NCBI RefSeq assembly: GCF_029773605.1
Contig: NZ_CP103807.1
Span: 1,178,001-1,242,000, forward strand
Length of the DNA: 64,000 nt
From: Actinobacillus genomosp. 2
GTDB taxonomy: Bacteria > Pseudomonadota > Gammaproteobacteria > Enterobacterales > Pasteurellaceae
Direction: 5' to 3'
The number at the start of each line of letters is the position of its first letter. Within the stretch, counting starts at the first letter, position 1. Both the position numbers and the translations under genes were made by a program. Shown piece by piece: positions 18,714 through 28,604 of this stretch. The notes under the pieces are model-generated. The model was not told where the DNA came from and did not search any database. It saw nothing but the letters and a program-made list of their open reading frames with translations.

Positions 18714-18803
18714 TGGCGGAGGAAGTGAGATTCGAACTCACGGAGGGCGTAAACCCTCGCCGGTTTTCAAGACCGGTGCCTTCAACCACTCGACCATTCC
18801 TCC
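18714..18803 (-). tRNA. tRNA-Ser (anticodon UGA), copy 2
   Basis: Read on the minus strand, GGAGGAA pairs with TTCCTCC in the acceptor stem, followed by discriminator G and an encoded CCA. The anticodon loop CTTGAAA lies between ACCGGT and ACCGGC, giving anticodon TGA. The long variable arm (CGAGGGTTTACGCCCTC) is typical of serine tRNA, and GTTCGAATC is the T loop. It is 90 nt with CCA and identical to the other copy. Confidence 0.96.
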
Positions 18804-18842
18804 GGATTGAAAACATATTCTAAATTGTATTCTCTTTGAGAG

Positions 18843-18876
18843 AAAAAAACTTGCTGATTTATCGAATCAACAAGTT
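18843..18876 (-). terminator. Terminator-like hairpin between the two tRNA-Ser genes
   Basis: On the minus strand AACTTG and TGATT arms pair with AATCA and CAAGTT, followed by TTTTT. It suggests that the upstream tRNA copy can end on its own, or that the second copy is made by readthrough. Confidence 0.6.
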
Positions 18877-18886
18877 GTAAATTTGA

Positions 18887-18976
18887 TGGCGGAGGAAGTG
18901 AGATTCGAACTCACGGAGGGCGTAAACCCTCGCCGGTTTTCAAGACCGGTGCCTTCAACCACTCGACCATTCCTCC
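18887..18976 (-). tRNA. tRNA-Ser (anticodon UGA), copy 1
   Basis: The sequence is identical to the downstream copy: acceptor GGAGGAA/TTCCTCC, anticodon TGA in CTTGAAA, long serine-type variable arm, and encoded CCA. It is the promoter-proximal copy. It reads UCA and other UCN codons. Confidence 0.96.
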
Positions 18977-18992
18977 GTTGAAAACGAGCGGA

Positions 18993-19021
18993 ATAATATA
19001 AGTTTTAAAGATGTCGGTCAA
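18993..19021 (-). promoter_or_regulatory. Promoter of the tRNA-Ser pair
   Basis: On the minus strand TTGACC and TATTAT are separated by 17 bases, with a GC-rich discriminator (CCGCTCG) as found at stringently controlled stable-RNA promoters. Confidence 0.75.
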
Positions 19022-19081
19022 GAGAAAAATCGACAAAAATCGCTAAATGATTTTTTTTTCAGCATAACCGACTATTTATGC

Positions 19082-20191
19082 TTACTTCCTAATCAACCAC
19101 ACGCCACTTTCTACGTGATGAGTATAAGGGAACTGATCAAACAGTGCCGCACGCTCAATACGATGCGTTTGGGTTAATTGTTGTAAATTCTCTGCTAACG
19201 TATGAGGATTACACGAAATATATAAAATTCGCTCGTAAGCCTGCACCATATTTAGAGTATCTTGATCTAAACCAGCTCGTGGTGGATCAACAAAAATCGT
19301 ATTGCAATTATACGCTTTCAAATCAATCCCTTTTAAGCGATTAAATTCACGCACACCGTTCATCGCTTGAGTAAATTCTTCCGCTGACATTCGAATAATC
19401 TGCAAATTATCGATCTGATTCTGTTCGATATTATATTGTGCAGAATGAACCGAAGATTTTGAGATCTCTGTGGCTAGCACTTGGCGGAAGTTCTCCGCTA
19501 ATGCAATCGAGAAATTTCCGTTACCGCAATAAAGCTCTAATAAATCACCGCTACTATTTTTGGTACAGCTTCTTGCCCATTCCAACATTTTGATATTCAT
19601 TTTCGCATTCGGTTGAGTAAAGCTATTTTCGACTTGGCGATAAATTAAATTACGCCCGTCCACCGGCAATACTTCTTCAACATAATCACGATCTAAAGCG
19701 ATCTTCTGTTTAGTCGCTCGTCCGATAATTTGCACGTTAAAACCGTGATTTTCCAAACGTGTTTTTAATGCTACAGCTTCCGCTTGCCATTCTTCCGTCA
19801 ACTTTTTGTGGTAAAGCATTGAAACCGCAATTTCACCGCTTAACGTGCTAAGATAATCCACTTGGAATAATTTACGCGTGAGTAATTCACGGCCCTTAAT
19901 TTCAGCGAGCAAGCAGCTCATCATCTTATTGATCAGTTGATTAGCAATTGAAAATTGATCGACTCGATAACGCTGCTTAGTTTCCTGATCGAACATAATG
20001 TGATACAGCTCATTTTCTCCGGCTGCATTAGTGTCGTGCCACACACGAAACTCTGCACGCATACGGAAATGGCTGGTTTCAGACGCAAACACTTCAAGTT
20101 CGGGCGGATTAAAAGGTGCAAGTAAAGCGGTCAAATTTTCTGCTTTTTTTGCAAGAAGATCAGCATATTGCTCAATAGGAAGATTCATCAT
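19082..20191 (-). CDS. trmA: tRNA (uracil-5)-methyltransferase
   Basis: A 369-residue SAM-dependent enzyme that makes T54 in the tRNA T loop. The SAM motif [15 protein letters not shown] (about 220-234), [10 protein letters not shown], the catalytic Cys in [13 protein letters not shown] and the C-terminal HHVESGVWL are all TrmA features; the length matches E. coli (366). The start has two adjacent ATG codons with a weak ribosome site, so the first or second may be used. It follows the tRNA-Ser promoter on the same strand but is transcribed separately. Confidence 0.95.
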   Translation of the reverse strand: MMNLPIEQYADLLAKKAENLTALLAPFNPPELEVFASETSHFRMRAEFRVWHDTNAAGENELYHIMFDQETKQRYRVDQFSIANQLINKMMSCLLAEIKGRELLTRKLFQVDYLSTLSGEIAVSMLYHKKLTEEWQAEAVALKTRLENHGFNVQIIGRATKQKIALDRDYVEEVLPVDGRNLIYRQVENSFTQPNAKMNIKMLEWARSCTKNSSGDLLELYCGNGNFSIALAENFRQVLATEISKSSVHSAQYNIEQNQIDNLQIIRMSAEEFTQAMNGVREFNRLKGIDLKAYNCNTIFVDPPRAGLDQDTLNMVQAYERILYISCNPHTLAENLQQLTQTHRIERAALFDQFPYTHHVESGVWLIRK

Positions 20192-20343
20192 TTTTTACTG
20201 TCTGTATTACTGCCTCAAAATACGGCAATTTTAAAAATCAAAATAGTATAAAAAAATAAACCACAAAATACCCCGACCAACACTTACGTGTTTTCAGCGT
20301 ATTCCGTGGCATATTTAAAACGGTAAATACTCAGAAATACTGA

Positions 20344-20676
20344 TTATTCAGCTGCACTGAAATCATCACCGGCATCATTACCCGCATTACCTGAAAGCGT
20401 ATAAATACGTTTGGTTTTACTGGTTAATGAGCGATATTTTGACCATGATTTTTCAATAATGCTTTCAGCAATTTCATCGCCTTTCATTACAGCAACAAAA
20501 CGTTCTTCTTCTGCCGTTACCGGACTACGTTCGCCTGATTCTAACGCTAAACACGCTTGACCGAATTGCTCTAAAGTTTGTGCCTCACGAATAGTGTAAT
20601 CACCATGACGTGCAAAACCACGCGGATAATTTTTATCATCAAAGAAACGACGCGTAACGCTAAAACTCTCTGCCAT
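20344..20676 (-). CDS. maoP: MaoP / DUF413 family protein
   Basis: A 110-residue protein that begins MAESFSVTRRFFDDKNYPRG and contains FARHGDYTI and WSKYRSL, matching E. coli YifE (MaoP) along its length. In E. coli MaoP, with the site maoS, organises the Ori macrodomain; a role here is inferred from homology. AAGAGGC precedes the ATG. No maoS-like site was identified. It stands alone between trmA and the divergent sulfur-uptake genes. Confidence 0.85.
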   Translation of the reverse strand: MAESFSVTRRFFDDKNYPRGFARHGDYTIREAQTLEQFGQACLALESGERSPVTAEEERFVAVMKGDEIAESIIEKSWSKYRSLTSKTKRIYTLSGNAGNDAGDDFSAAE

Positions 20677-20966
20677 AATATGCCTCTTATTTAAAATTTA
20701 TTGCTGAATTTGGAAAGAAAAAATCGACCTACCATTAAATCAATTATTCAAAATAAGTCAAGAAAAAATAGTTTAGATTATGTGATTTATAAGGATTGAC
20801 GAAATCAGATTAATCTTTAGAATAAATTAAGTCTATTCAGACATTCATTCGATATATCGCAAGTTTTGTGTATAGGAAATGAACAAATCTAATTGTATTC
20901 AATTCTATTTTTTCATCGTTATACCTTGCTTGTCATTTTTAACTTCTCTTAAGGATTTAAGGACTT

Positions 20967-22187
20967 ATGTTAGAAATCTGGCAACAATTCAAACAAACTT
21001 ATCTGATTAAATTTTGGAATCCAATTCCAGCCGTTATCGCAGCCGGTATTCTCTCTGCCTATTATTTTGGCTTAACCGGTACTTATTGGGCGGTCACTGG
21101 TGAATTTACCCGTTGGGGAGGAGAAATCTTACAGATATTCGGTGTTGATATTTCAGGTTGGGGATACTTTAACCTAATCGGACTGGACGGAACAATTTTC
21201 ACTCGAATTGACGGCTTAATGATTCTCGGTATGTTCACCGGCTGTATTGCCGCCGCATTGTGGGCGAATAATATGAAAATTCGGATGCCGCAAAATAAAA
21301 TCCGGATTTTTCAGGCATTAATCGGCGGAGCTTTAGCCGGCTTTGGAGCTCGTCTAGCGATGGGCTGTAATCTTGCCTCTCTCTTTACCGGTATTCCGCA
21401 ATTTTCTATGCACGCTTGGTATTTTACTATCGCTACTGCTATCGGGACTTACGCAGGGGTAAAATTTACGTTGTTACCAATGTTCCGACCGCCACTTAAA
21501 CTGAAAAAAGGCTCAGGTAAAGTCAAAGCTAGTAATCCTAAGCACGCAAACATCCGCTTTTGGATTGGGATGATAGTCTTTATTGCTTGGGCAATGGCTT
21601 CCATCTATATATTGCAATATTCAATAAAATTAGGTTTTGCAATGTTATTCGGACTAGGCTTTGGTTTATTGATCGAGCGAGCACAAATTTGCTTTACATC
21701 TGCATTCCGAGATTTATGGGTTTCAGGTCGTTCACATATGGGCAAAGCGATCATTTACGGAATGTTAATCGGCACAATTTGCGTATTTAGTTACATTCAA
21801 TTAGGCATGAATCCGAAGATTATGTGGGCTGGTCCAAACGCTATTCTCGGCGGTTTATTATTCGGCTTTGGTATCGTATTAGCCGGCGGTTGTGAAACTG
21901 GTTGGATGTACCGTGCAATGGAAGGTCAAGTGCATTTTATGTGGGTCGGCGTTGGGAATATTGCCGGTTCAACGCTACTTGCTTATCTCTGGGACGATTT
22001 AGCCCTGGTGCTTGCCCTAGATTATGAAAAAATTAACCTCTTAAAATCATTCGGCCCGATTAGCGGTTTATTGATTAATTACGCATTAATGATTGCTTGT
22101 CTTATCTTTATCGTATGGTGGGAAAAACGCTTTATCAGCAAAGCGAAAGCAAGAATAGCAGCAACCAATACCTATACTATTAACTAA
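20967..22187 (+). CDS. YeeE/YedE family thiosulfate or sulfur transporter
   Basis: A 406-residue inner-membrane protein with about ten hydrophobic segments. Two internally related halves each carry a Gly-Cys motif: MGCNLASLFTG near residue 132 and AGGCETGWMYRA near 310, plus RAQICFTSAFRD. These match the YeeE/YedE (TsuA) family; TsuA imports thiosulfate by passing it along cysteines. It is followed 17 bp later by a TusA-like gene, the conserved partner. A weak promoter (TTGACG/TAGAAT, 16-bp gap) lies about 140 bp upstream. Whether the substrate is thiosulfate, or a selenium or sulfur compound, cannot be told. Confidence 0.85.
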   Translation: MLEIWQQFKQTYLIKFWNPIPAVIAAGILSAYYFGLTGTYWAVTGEFTRWGGEILQIFGVDISGWGYFNLIGLDGTIFTRIDGLMILGMFTGCIAAALWANNMKIRMPQNKIRIFQALIGGALAGFGARLAMGCNLASLFTGIPQFSMHAWYFTIATAIGTYAGVKFTLLPMFRPPLKLKKGSGKVKASNPKHANIRFWIGMIVFIAWAMASIYILQYSIKLGFAMLFGLGFGLLIERAQICFTSAFRDLWVSGRSHMGKAIIYGMLIGTICVFSYIQLGMNPKIMWAGPNAILGGLLFGFGIVLAGGCETGWMYRAMEGQVHFMWVGVGNIAGSTLLAYLWDDLALVLALDYEKINLLKSFGPISGLLINYALMIACLIFIVWWEKRFISKAKARIAATNTYTIN

Positions 22188-22204
22188 CCAAAAGGAAACA
22201 CACT

Positions 22205-22474
22205 ATGGCTTTTATCGTTATTGAACAAAAAGACAAACACCCGAGCGAAATCACACCGGATTACACATTAGATATGCTAGGCGAACCTTGTCCGTATCCG
22301 GCTATCGCCACTTTAGAAACGTTACCAACGCTACAAGACGGCGAGATCTTAGAAGTATTAAGCGATTGTGCACAATCTATCAACAATATTCCGGTTGATA
22401 TGAAAAATCACGGCTATACCTTACTAAGCGTTGAGCAAGACGGTCCAACCTTACGCTATTTAATTCAAAAATAG
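22205..22474 (+). CDS. TusA-like sulfurtransferase (YedF/TsuB type)
   Basis: An 89-residue TusA-fold protein with the active-site motif LGEPCPYPAI (Cys about residue 29) and the typical ending GPTLRYLIQK. An N-terminal extension of about 20 residues precedes the core, as in YedF-type proteins. AAGGAAAC lies before the ATG. It is paired with the YeeE/YedE transporter, so it probably takes sulfur from the imported compound for cytoplasmic use. It is not the standalone TusA of the tRNA thiolation relay. Confidence 0.88.
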   Translation: MAFIVIEQKDKHPSEITPDYTLDMLGEPCPYPAIATLETLPTLQDGEILEVLSDCAQSINNIPVDMKNHGYTLLSVEQDGPTLRYLIQK

Positions 22475-22490
22475 CGAATAAAAATCATAA

Positions 22491-22521
22491 AAAAGACCGC
22501 TTGTAATGAAGCGGTCTTTTT
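22491..22521. terminator. Bidirectional terminator between tusA-like gene and ddc
   Basis: AAAAGACCGC and GCGGTCTTTT flank a 10-base loop containing part of a USS. T-runs exist on both strands between the convergent genes. Confidence 0.85.
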
Positions 22522-22538
22522 CACTAAAGTTTTACCAA

Positions 22539-24074
22539 CTAATCAATCGGTGGCACATAAGTACCGTTTACAATCGAATCTTTGATACGATCCGCTTCCG
22601 CTAATACTTGTGCTAATAATGCTTTCACATTTTCCAATGTTGCGATCGGGCTTAACGTGGTCATCTTAAGTGATTGTTTGTCTCCCACTTTAGTTACGCC
22701 GATATTCGCTTCGCCACGTGCGAAAAGCTCGTCCGCTACGTTTTGGTTTAAGGTATCGATAAATTCTGCCGGATAGCCTTGCGGTACGACACGGAATAAC
22801 ACCGAAGCGAATTGGCTTGGCACTAACATTTCTAAGCCGTCAGTTGCGTTAATATAGCCTTCCACTTCTTTCGTTAAGTTCACACCGTGATCAATCATTG
22901 AAGCATATAAATCTTCACCTAACGCTTCTACCGTAAACCATAATTTTAATGCGTCAAAACGACGAGTGGTTTGTAATGATTTCGCCACTAAGTTCGGTAC
23001 ACCGTGTGCCTCGTCATATTCTGAATTAAGATAATCCGCTTTATAGTCGATAAAACGATAGTTTGCCTGATCTTTTAATAAGAACGCACCACACGAAATA
23101 CTTTGGAAGAAGTGTTTGTGGAAATCTAAGGTGATTGAATCAGTTTCCTCAATACCGTCTAAGAAATGACGGAAATCTTTAGAAAGTAATAACGCACCGC
23201 CCCAAGCCGCATCTACGTGTAACCATGCACCGAATTTATTGGTGATGGCACGAATTTCTTTTAAAGGATCGATTGCACCAGCGTCAGTCGTACCGGCAGT
23301 TGCTACTACACAAGCAACAATTTTGCCCTGTGCGGTCAAACCCGCCAATGTTTTCTCTAATGCTACAACGTCCATTTGAGCGTTTTCATTGCACGGTACG
23401 GTCACAACAGATTGGAAACCCATTCCCATCATTGCCATATTTTTTTGTACTGAGAAGTGAGCATTTTCCGAGCAAACCACTTTCACATTTTTCATTGCAT
23501 CTGCCGGAATACCGTCACGTTGCACAGACCATTCCGAACCGTCTTCGTTTTTCCAGTTTTTCGCAATCGCCCAGTCACGAGCGAGCAATACGCCCATTAA
23601 GTTTGATTGCGTACCGCCTGAAGTAAACACGCCTGAAGTACCGGCACCATAGCCAACTTTTTGACGTAACCAATCAATTAAATGTTCTTCCATAATCGAA
23701 CCTGCTGGGCTTTGATCCCAAGAGTCCATTGATTGGTTGGTCGCATTAATTAACACTTCCGCAATTTGGCTGGTTACCATTGTCGGGCAATGTAAATGTG
23801 CAAGCGAGTGAGGGTGATGAACTTTAAGGCTTGGTTTTAAGAAAATTTCCACTAAGTGCTCAAGCGATTGTTGTACGCCTACACCTTCTTTTGACGGATT
23901 AAAACCGTCAATCAAAGCACGCATTTGCTTGATTGAACCACCAGTGTACATTTTATCATTTTTTAACCAAGCACTGACCGCTTGCACCGCATTATTCATC
24001 GCATTTTCATAATCCGCGATTGATTGCGGATCACTACAGAAAAGCGACTGTCTGTGTTTTGAAATATCTGCCAT
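22539..24074 (-). CDS. ddc: L-2,4-diaminobutyrate decarboxylase
   Basis: A 511-residue group II PLP decarboxylase that turns L-2,4-diaminobutyrate into 1,3-diaminopropane. The PLP lysine is in DFHKHFFQ, with [11 protein letters not shown] upstream and [12 protein letters not shown] for phosphate binding. The length matches the Haemophilus and Acinetobacter enzymes. The GAGAG before this ATG supports the start; a GTG seven codons earlier lies in a palindrome. It is the second gene after dat, separated by about 136 bp that hold four hairpins. Confidence 0.94.
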   Translation of the reverse strand: MADISKHRQSLFCSDPQSIADYENAMNNAVQAVSAWLKNDKMYTGGSIKQMRALIDGFNPSKEGVGVQQSLEHLVEIFLKPSLKVHHPHSLAHLHCPTMVTSQIAEVLINATNQSMDSWDQSPAGSIMEEHLIDWLRQKVGYGAGTSGVFTSGGTQSNLMGVLLARDWAIAKNWKNEDGSEWSVQRDGIPADAMKNVKVVCSENAHFSVQKNMAMMGMGFQSVVTVPCNENAQMDVVALEKTLAGLTAQGKIVACVVATAGTTDAGAIDPLKEIRAITNKFGAWLHVDAAWGGALLLSKDFRHFLDGIEETDSITLDFHKHFFQSISCGAFLLKDQANYRFIDYKADYLNSEYDEAHGVPNLVAKSLQTTRRFDALKLWFTVEALGEDLYASMIDHGVNLTKEVEGYINATDGLEMLVPSQFASVLFRVVPQGYPAEFIDTLNQNVADELFARGEANIGVTKVGDKQSLKMTTLSPIATLENVKALLAQVLAEADRIKDSIVNGTYVPPID

Positions 24075-24087
24075 TTTTTCTCTCGCA

Positions 24088-24203
24088 CCTAGCACGAGTC
24101 GTGCTAGGTTATAATTAAGCTCAGCCCCGTTGGGGCTAGGATATAAAAAGAGCCACAGCGTGGCTCAGATAAAGCACCCCTACACGACACGGCTCGTGTA
24201 GGG
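24088..24203. repeat. Four consecutive hairpins between dat and ddc
   Basis: Four separate palindromes lie in the dat-ddc gap: CCTAGCAC/GTGCTAGG (24088-24108), AGCCCC/GGGGCT (24123-24137), GAGCCAC/GTGGCTC (24150-24166) and CCCTACACGA/TCGTGTAGGG (24178-24203). None has a long T-run. They may set the dat:ddc mRNA ratio or be a cluster of short palindromic elements. Confidence 0.75.
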
Positions 24204-24210
24204 TTTAGAA

Positions 24211-25575
24211 TTAGCCACGCACCGCTTTAATTGCATCCGCCACAGATTGTTTGAAGCGTTTGATAAACTCTTCACATTCCGCTTGGTTGATGTTTACTGC
24301 ACAAAGCACACGTACTACGTTACCACCACGTCCACCACGTTCTAGCAATAATTTATTGTTGAAACACGCTTTTTGAATTGCGACCGCTAATTCACCGTCT
24401 TGTGGGTAAGCACCGGTTGCATCTTGCGGTTTACGCTCATCAACGATATCGATACCCATCATTAAGCCACGACCACGCACATTACCGATACATGGAAATT
24501 CTTTGCTTAATTCACGTAATGCGTTGGTTAAGTATTCGCCACGTTCTTGAGCATTTTTCGCTAAGTTTTCTTCACGCATAATTTTTAATGAAGCATAACC
24601 GGTTGCCATTGCTAATTGGTTACCACGGAAAGTACCGGTGTGACCTGCCGGCTGCCATGCGTCAAATTCTTTACGAATGGCTAATACTGCTAATGGCAAT
24701 GAACCGCCAACTGCTTTTGACATTACCACAACATCAGGTTCAATGCCTGCGTGTTCGAAAGCGAACATTTTACCGCTACGACAAAAACCTGCTTGAACCT
24801 CATCCACAATCATTAAAATGCCGTGTTTTTTGGTTACTTCACGTACTTTTTGTAAGAAACTGATAGGAGCAGGTACAACACCGCCCTCACCTTGAATTGC
24901 TTCTAAAATAACTGCTGCCGGTTTTACTACACCGCTTTCCACATCTTCAATAAAGTTTTCAAAATAGTGTTCAACCGCTTTTGCACCGACTTCACCGCCG
25001 ATACCGAACGGACAACGATATTCATGCGGATACGGCATAAATTGCACGCCCGCCATTAAGTTTTGTACCGCATTTTTCGCACTTAAGTTACCAGTTAATG
25101 ATAACGCACCATGTGTCATACCGTGGAAGCCACCAGAAAATGCGATAACATTACCACGACCGGTATAAGTTTTGGCTAATTTGATTGCTGCTTCGTTAGC
25201 ATCCGCACCTGATGGGCCGGTAAATTGAAGGATATATTGATCTTTCGGGAAGAATGAAAGTAATTCTTCTGTGAATGCGTCTTTTAGTGGTGTGGTTAAA
25301 TCAAGTGTATGTAACGGTAAACCGCTGTCTAATACGTCTTTGATTGATTGCATTAATACCGGATGGTTGTGACCTAATGCAAGTGTTCCTGCGCCCGCTA
25401 AGAAGTCAAGGTATTCATTACCTTCAACGTCTGTTACCCAGCAACCTTGTGCTTTTGCGTAAGCAAAAGGTAATTTACGAGGATAACTACGAACATTTGA
25501 TTCCATTTTATCTTGACGATCTAAGAAATGTTTGTTTGATGCGAGAACTGCTTTTACAGGAGTGGTAATTGTCAT
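24211..25575 (-). CDS. dat: Diaminobutyrate-2-oxoglutarate aminotransferase
   Basis: A 454-residue class III PLP aminotransferase that makes L-2,4-diaminobutyrate from aspartate semialdehyde and glutamate. The PLP lysine is in [15 protein letters not shown], after [27 protein letters not shown] binds the cofactor phosphate. Together with ddc it forms the known two-gene pathway to 1,3-diaminopropane in Haemophilus and Acinetobacter. GAAGG lies upstream of the ATG. The 370-bp region before it holds three hairpins, one a terminator, suggesting control by attenuation. Confidence 0.95.
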   Translation of the reverse strand: MTITTPVKAVLASNKHFLDRQDKMESNVRSYPRKLPFAYAKAQGCWVTDVEGNEYLDFLAGAGTLALGHNHPVLMQSIKDVLDSGLPLHTLDLTTPLKDAFTEELLSFFPKDQYILQFTGPSGADANEAAIKLAKTYTGRGNVIAFSGGFHGMTHGALSLTGNLSAKNAVQNLMAGVQFMPYPHEYRCPFGIGGEVGAKAVEHYFENFIEDVESGVVKPAAVILEAIQGEGGVVPAPISFLQKVREVTKKHGILMIVDEVQAGFCRSGKMFAFEHAGIEPDVVVMSKAVGGSLPLAVLAIRKEFDAWQPAGHTGTFRGNQLAMATGYASLKIMREENLAKNAQERGEYLTNALRELSKEFPCIGNVRGRGLMMGIDIVDERKPQDATGAYPQDGELAVAIQKACFNNKLLLERGGRGGNVVRVLCAVNINQAECEEFIKRFKQSVADAIKAVRG

Positions 25576-25901
25576 TTGAAATAAAACCTTCTAAAAAGAG
25601 GTGAAAAAAAATAAGTCGGGTGCCTTGCGGGAAGCCTAAGCTTTCTGATTCTAAAAAACAGATGCCATGGGGCATTTGACTCGCTACTTATTAAAAAAAG
25701 CGTTTCAGCTTTTTTGTTTTTACCCTATATCTCCCAAAGAAAAGAATTGTGGGATAGGTTGGAAACAAGCTCAAATGTAGGGTTACATTTAAGAACGGCT
25801 AATAGTACATTTTTTTTACAAAAAAGGAAGTGATTTTTACCGCTTACGGCAAGATCTAAGCCTAACAGTTCAAAATCGGAACGATTGCTTAATATTACAT
25901 A
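25576..25901 (-). promoter_or_regulatory. Structured leader upstream of dat with an internal terminator
   Basis: Reading toward dat, the region holds a hairpin (AAATGTA/TACATTT, 25773-25790), a stem pairing CCTATCCCA (25750-25758) with TGGGAGATATAGG (25724-25736), and a terminator (AAAAAGC/GCTTTTT, 25691-25716) about 115 bases before the start codon. I could not match it to a lysine or glycine riboswitch. No other gene fits in this gap. Confidence 0.5.
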
Positions 25902-25928
25902 TAAAAAAACCCGACTTAAAGTCGGGTT
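25902..25928 (-). terminator. Terminator after rpmG
   Basis: On the minus strand AACCCGACT-TTA-AGTCGGGTT runs into TTTTTTT. It ends the rpmB-rpmG operon. Confidence 0.9.
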
Positions 25929-25946
25929 CTTAAAAACTGAATCAAA

Positions 25947-26117
25947 TTATTTGATTTTAGCTTCTTTATAAACAACGTGTTTACGCACAACCGGATCAAA
26001 TTTTTTGATTTCCATTTTTTCAGGCATATTACGTTTGTTTTTAGTTGTTGTGTAGAAGTGACCAGTTTCAGCAGTTGAAACTAATTTGATTTTCTCACGA
26101 TTACCTTTAGCTGCCAT
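25947..26117 (-). CDS. rpmG: 50S ribosomal protein L33
   Basis: A 56-residue ribosomal protein. The minus strand reads [19 protein letters not shown] and continues through [22 protein letters not shown] and [10 protein letters not shown], which matches bacterial L33 of the zinc-free type (no CxxC pairs). AAGGAGC precedes the ATG. It lies eleven bases after rpmB and ends at a terminator. Confidence 0.96.
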   Translation of the reverse strand: MAAKGNREKIKLVSTAETGHFYTTTKNKRNMPEKMEIKKFDPVVRKHVVYKEAKIK

Positions 26118-26128
26118 TGGTTAGCTCC

Positions 26129-26365
26129 TTAGATTTTTTCGCCACGAGCACGGATTTCAGCTAATACTGCATCGATGCCTTTTTTATCGATAATACGCAT
26201 ACCTTTCGCTGTTAAGCGTAAAGTTACGAAACGGTTTTCACTTTCAACCCAGAAACGGTGAGTGTGTAAGTTAGGTAAAAAACGACGACGAGTCGCGTTT
26301 AATGCGTGTGAGCGGTTGTTACCAACTGCTGGACGCTTGCCGGTTACTTGGCAAACTCTTGACAT
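26129..26365 (-). CDS. rpmB: 50S ribosomal protein L28
   Basis: A 78-residue ribosomal protein that begins [17 protein letters not shown] and contains [16 protein letters not shown] and [20 protein letters not shown], which is L28 along its full length. TTGGAG lies at good distance before the ATG. It is the first gene of the rpmB-rpmG operon, with a near-consensus promoter and a three-way-junction-like RNA leader upstream. Confidence 0.97.
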
Positions 26366-26399
26366 TTTAATTCTCCAATTACTTAAGTAATGTTTAAAT

Positions 26400-26460
26400 G
26401 GTTCGGGCGATTAGGACTCATATCAGTTTATCTAATTGCCTCGTCAGGCTCAGCCCGACC
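26400..26460 (-). ncRNA. Three-way-junction leader element upstream of rpmB
   Basis: In the RNA, GGUCGGGC pairs with GCCCGAACC (one bulged A), enclosing a GCCU-GACG-AGGC hairpin and an AUUAG...CUAAU arm whose loop has a small ACU/AGU stem. It lies between the promoter and the L28 ribosome site. A ribosomal-protein leader that autoregulates L28 is the obvious idea; this is not proven. Confidence 0.5.
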
Positions 26461-26483
26461 AAAGTCATATTTAAAGACCACGG

Positions 26484-26512
26484 ATTATACTCGCTTTAAT
26501 AGCGTTATTCAA
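26484..26512 (-). promoter_or_regulatory. rpmB-rpmG promoter
   Basis: On the minus strand TTGAAT and TATAAT are separated by 17 bases, a near-perfect sigma70 promoter. It starts just after the radC stop codon. Confidence 0.85.
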
Positions 26513-26520
26513 GCCTCAAT

Positions 26521-27195
26521 TTATGAATTATTTCGGCGATACTTTTCTTCCTCAAAAGAAAAATAATTGCCTTTTCCAACCACAATATGATCAACAAAAC
26601 GAATTTCAACCAAATCACACGCCATTTCAATCTTTCTAGTTAATGCTCTGTCCGATTCCGAAGGCGTACAATTCCCCGAAGGATGATTATGGGCGACAAT
26701 AATTGCCGCCGCATTACATTTTAATGCCTCTTTAATAATTTCTCTAGGATGTATCGTTGCCTGATTAATCGTACCGTAAAACATTTTTTCTTTTTTAATT
26801 AGACGGTTTTGATTATCTAAGAACATTACCATAAATACTTCTCGCTCTTCCGATTCTAGCTCACTCTGAAAACACATTACCGCTAAATGAGGTTCACTAA
26901 TATTTTCTCTGACTTGCATTTGTTGTGCCAAATAACGCTTGGTCATTTCTTTAGAAGCCTGTAATTGAATAAATTGCGTTTTGCCTAATCCTTTAATTTG
27001 ACAGAATGCCTTCAAATCCGCACTCAACAATCCCCTTAACGAACCAAAGTGTTTTAGCACCGCTTCAGATAACTGCATCACCGGCATCCCTTTAATACCG
27101 GTACGCAAAAAAATGGCTAATAATTCATAATCGGTTAAAGATTCCACACCATAAGCCAATAGCTTTTCCCTTGGCATTAATTCGTTATCATTCAT
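26521..27195 (-). CDS. radC: RadC family JAB/MPN domain protein
   Basis: A 224-residue protein with an N-terminal helix-hairpin-helix-like region (FCQIKGLGKTQ) and a C-terminal JAB metalloprotease-like domain bearing HNHPSGNCTPSESD, the HxHx(8)D zinc motif, and a conserved upstream Glu. The cellular role is unclear despite the old name. It is divergent from coaBC, as is common in gamma-proteobacteria (radC next to dfp). Confidence 0.93.
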   Translation of the reverse strand: MNDNELMPREKLLAYGVESLTDYELLAIFLRTGIKGMPVMQLSEAVLKHFGSLRGLLSADLKAFCQIKGLGKTQFIQLQASKEMTKRYLAQQMQVRENISEPHLAVMCFQSELESEEREVFMVMFLDNQNRLIKKEKMFYGTINQATIHPREIIKEALKCNAAAIIVAHNHPSGNCTPSESDRALTRKIEMACDLVEIRFVDHIVVGKGNYFSFEEEKYRRNNS

Positions 27196-27390
27196 TATTT
27201 TTACTCAAGTTCACTGAAATAACCCCGAAGCATAAATAAGCAAACTTATTGAAGCAAAAAGGTAATGCTATTTTTTCGATATGGATCGCAAAAATCACTT
27301 TATTGTGAGTGAGTGCTTATTCAGGTAGAATGATACTAGTGATTTTCTTTGCAAAGCAGAGAAATGAATTAGAGATTAAAAGGAATAGCT

Positions 27391-28596
27391 ATGCTGCATA
27401 ATAAGAAAATTTTAGTCGGTATTACCGGCGGTATTGCCGCTTATAAAACGATTGAATTAATTCGTCTTTTCAAAAAAGCCAATGCCGATGTACGAGTCGT
27501 TTTAACGCCGGCTGCCGAAGCATTTGTGACTCCACTTACCCTACAAGCGATTTCAGCCAATGCCGTTTCCAATTCCTTATTAGATCCGCAAGCGGAATTA
27601 GCGATGGGTCATATTGAATTAGCAAAATGGGCGGATATCGTGGTGATTGCACCGGCATCTGCCGATTTTATCGCACGTTTACGTGCTGGTATGGCAAATG
27701 ACTTACTCTCAACCCTCTGTTTAGCAACCGCCAGTCCGATTTTTCTTGCACCGGCAATGAACCAACAAATGTTCAAACAAACGGTTACGCAAGAAAATTT
27801 AGCCGTATTAGCCAATCGTGGTGTACAGATGATCGGTCCAAATAGCGGCTTCCAAGCTTGTGGTGATGTTGGAGCAGGCAGAATGTCTGAACCGAGCGAG
27901 ATCCTCCAAGCAGTATACGATCACTTTAACCATACACAAGATCTGAAAGATCTTAGCGTGACCATTACCGCTGGCCCAACCCGTGAAGCGATCGATCCAG
28001 TGCGTTATATCAGCAATCATAGCTCCGGTAAAATGGGCTTTGCGATTGCTGAAGCATTTGCCAAACGTGGTGCAAACGTGAATTTGATTGCCGGTCCAGT
28101 CAATCTTGCCACACCGGTAAATGTCGCTCGAATCGATGTGGAATCGGCACTAGAAATGGAACAACAAGCGGTCAAATTTGCCCAAAAATCAGCAATTTTT
28201 ATCGGATGTGCTGCGGTTGCCGATTATCGAATGGCGGAAATCGCCCCGCAAAAAATCAAAAAAACCACTGATAATGACGAACTAATTCTTAAATTAGTAA
28301 AAAATCCGGACATTATCGCCAATGTGGCAAATTTAACCGAAAATCGCCCGTTTACCGTGGGTTTTGCAGCGGAAACGCAAGATGTAGCGAACTACGCTAA
28401 AGATAAACTTAAACGCAAGAACTTAGATTTAATCTGTGCCAATGACGTATCCGGCGGACAAGTATTCGGGCAAGATCAAAATTCGCTCCACCTGTTTTGG
28501 CAAAACGGGGAGAAAATCTTACCGCTTGCAGATAAAAGCAAACTGGCGGAAGCCTTAGTTCACGAGATTATTGAGCAATTTAAACACGACAAATAG
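27391..28596 (+). CDS. coaBC: Bifunctional phosphopantothenoylcysteine decarboxylase/synthetase
   Basis: A 401-residue fusion enzyme of coenzyme A synthesis. The N-terminal CoaC flavoprotein part has [10 protein letters not shown], the active-site His in [11 protein letters not shown], the PAMNQQM motif and the reactive Cys in [12 protein letters not shown]. The C-terminal CoaB part starts near residue 190 with [20 protein letters not shown] and HSSGKMG. AAAAGGAATAG precedes the ATG. dut follows after eight bases, the usual order. Confidence 0.96.
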   Translation: MLHNKKILVGITGGIAAYKTIELIRLFKKANADVRVVLTPAAEAFVTPLTLQAISANAVSNSLLDPQAELAMGHIELAKWADIVVIAPASADFIARLRAGMANDLLSTLCLATASPIFLAPAMNQQMFKQTVTQENLAVLANRGVQMIGPNSGFQACGDVGAGRMSEPSEILQAVYDHFNHTQDLKDLSVTITAGPTREAIDPVRYISNHSSGKMGFAIAEAFAKRGANVNLIAGPVNLATPVNVARIDVESALEMEQQAVKFAQKSAIFIGCAAVADYRMAEIAPQKIKKTTDNDELILKLVKNPDIIANVANLTENRPFTVGFAAETQDVANYAKDKLKRKNLDLICANDVSGGQVFGQDQNSLHLFWQNGEKILPLADKSKLAEALVHEIIEQFKHDK

Positions 28597-28604
28597 GAAC
28601 ATAA

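Noticed and set aside
25635-25675. ATG frame (MPHGICFLESE...) in the dat leader
   Set aside because: It runs out of phase into dat with no ribosome site and no recognisable protein features.
25576-25901. Lysine or glycine riboswitch upstream of dat
   Set aside because: The conserved core sequences of these riboswitches could not be found by eye, so only a generic structured leader is claimed.
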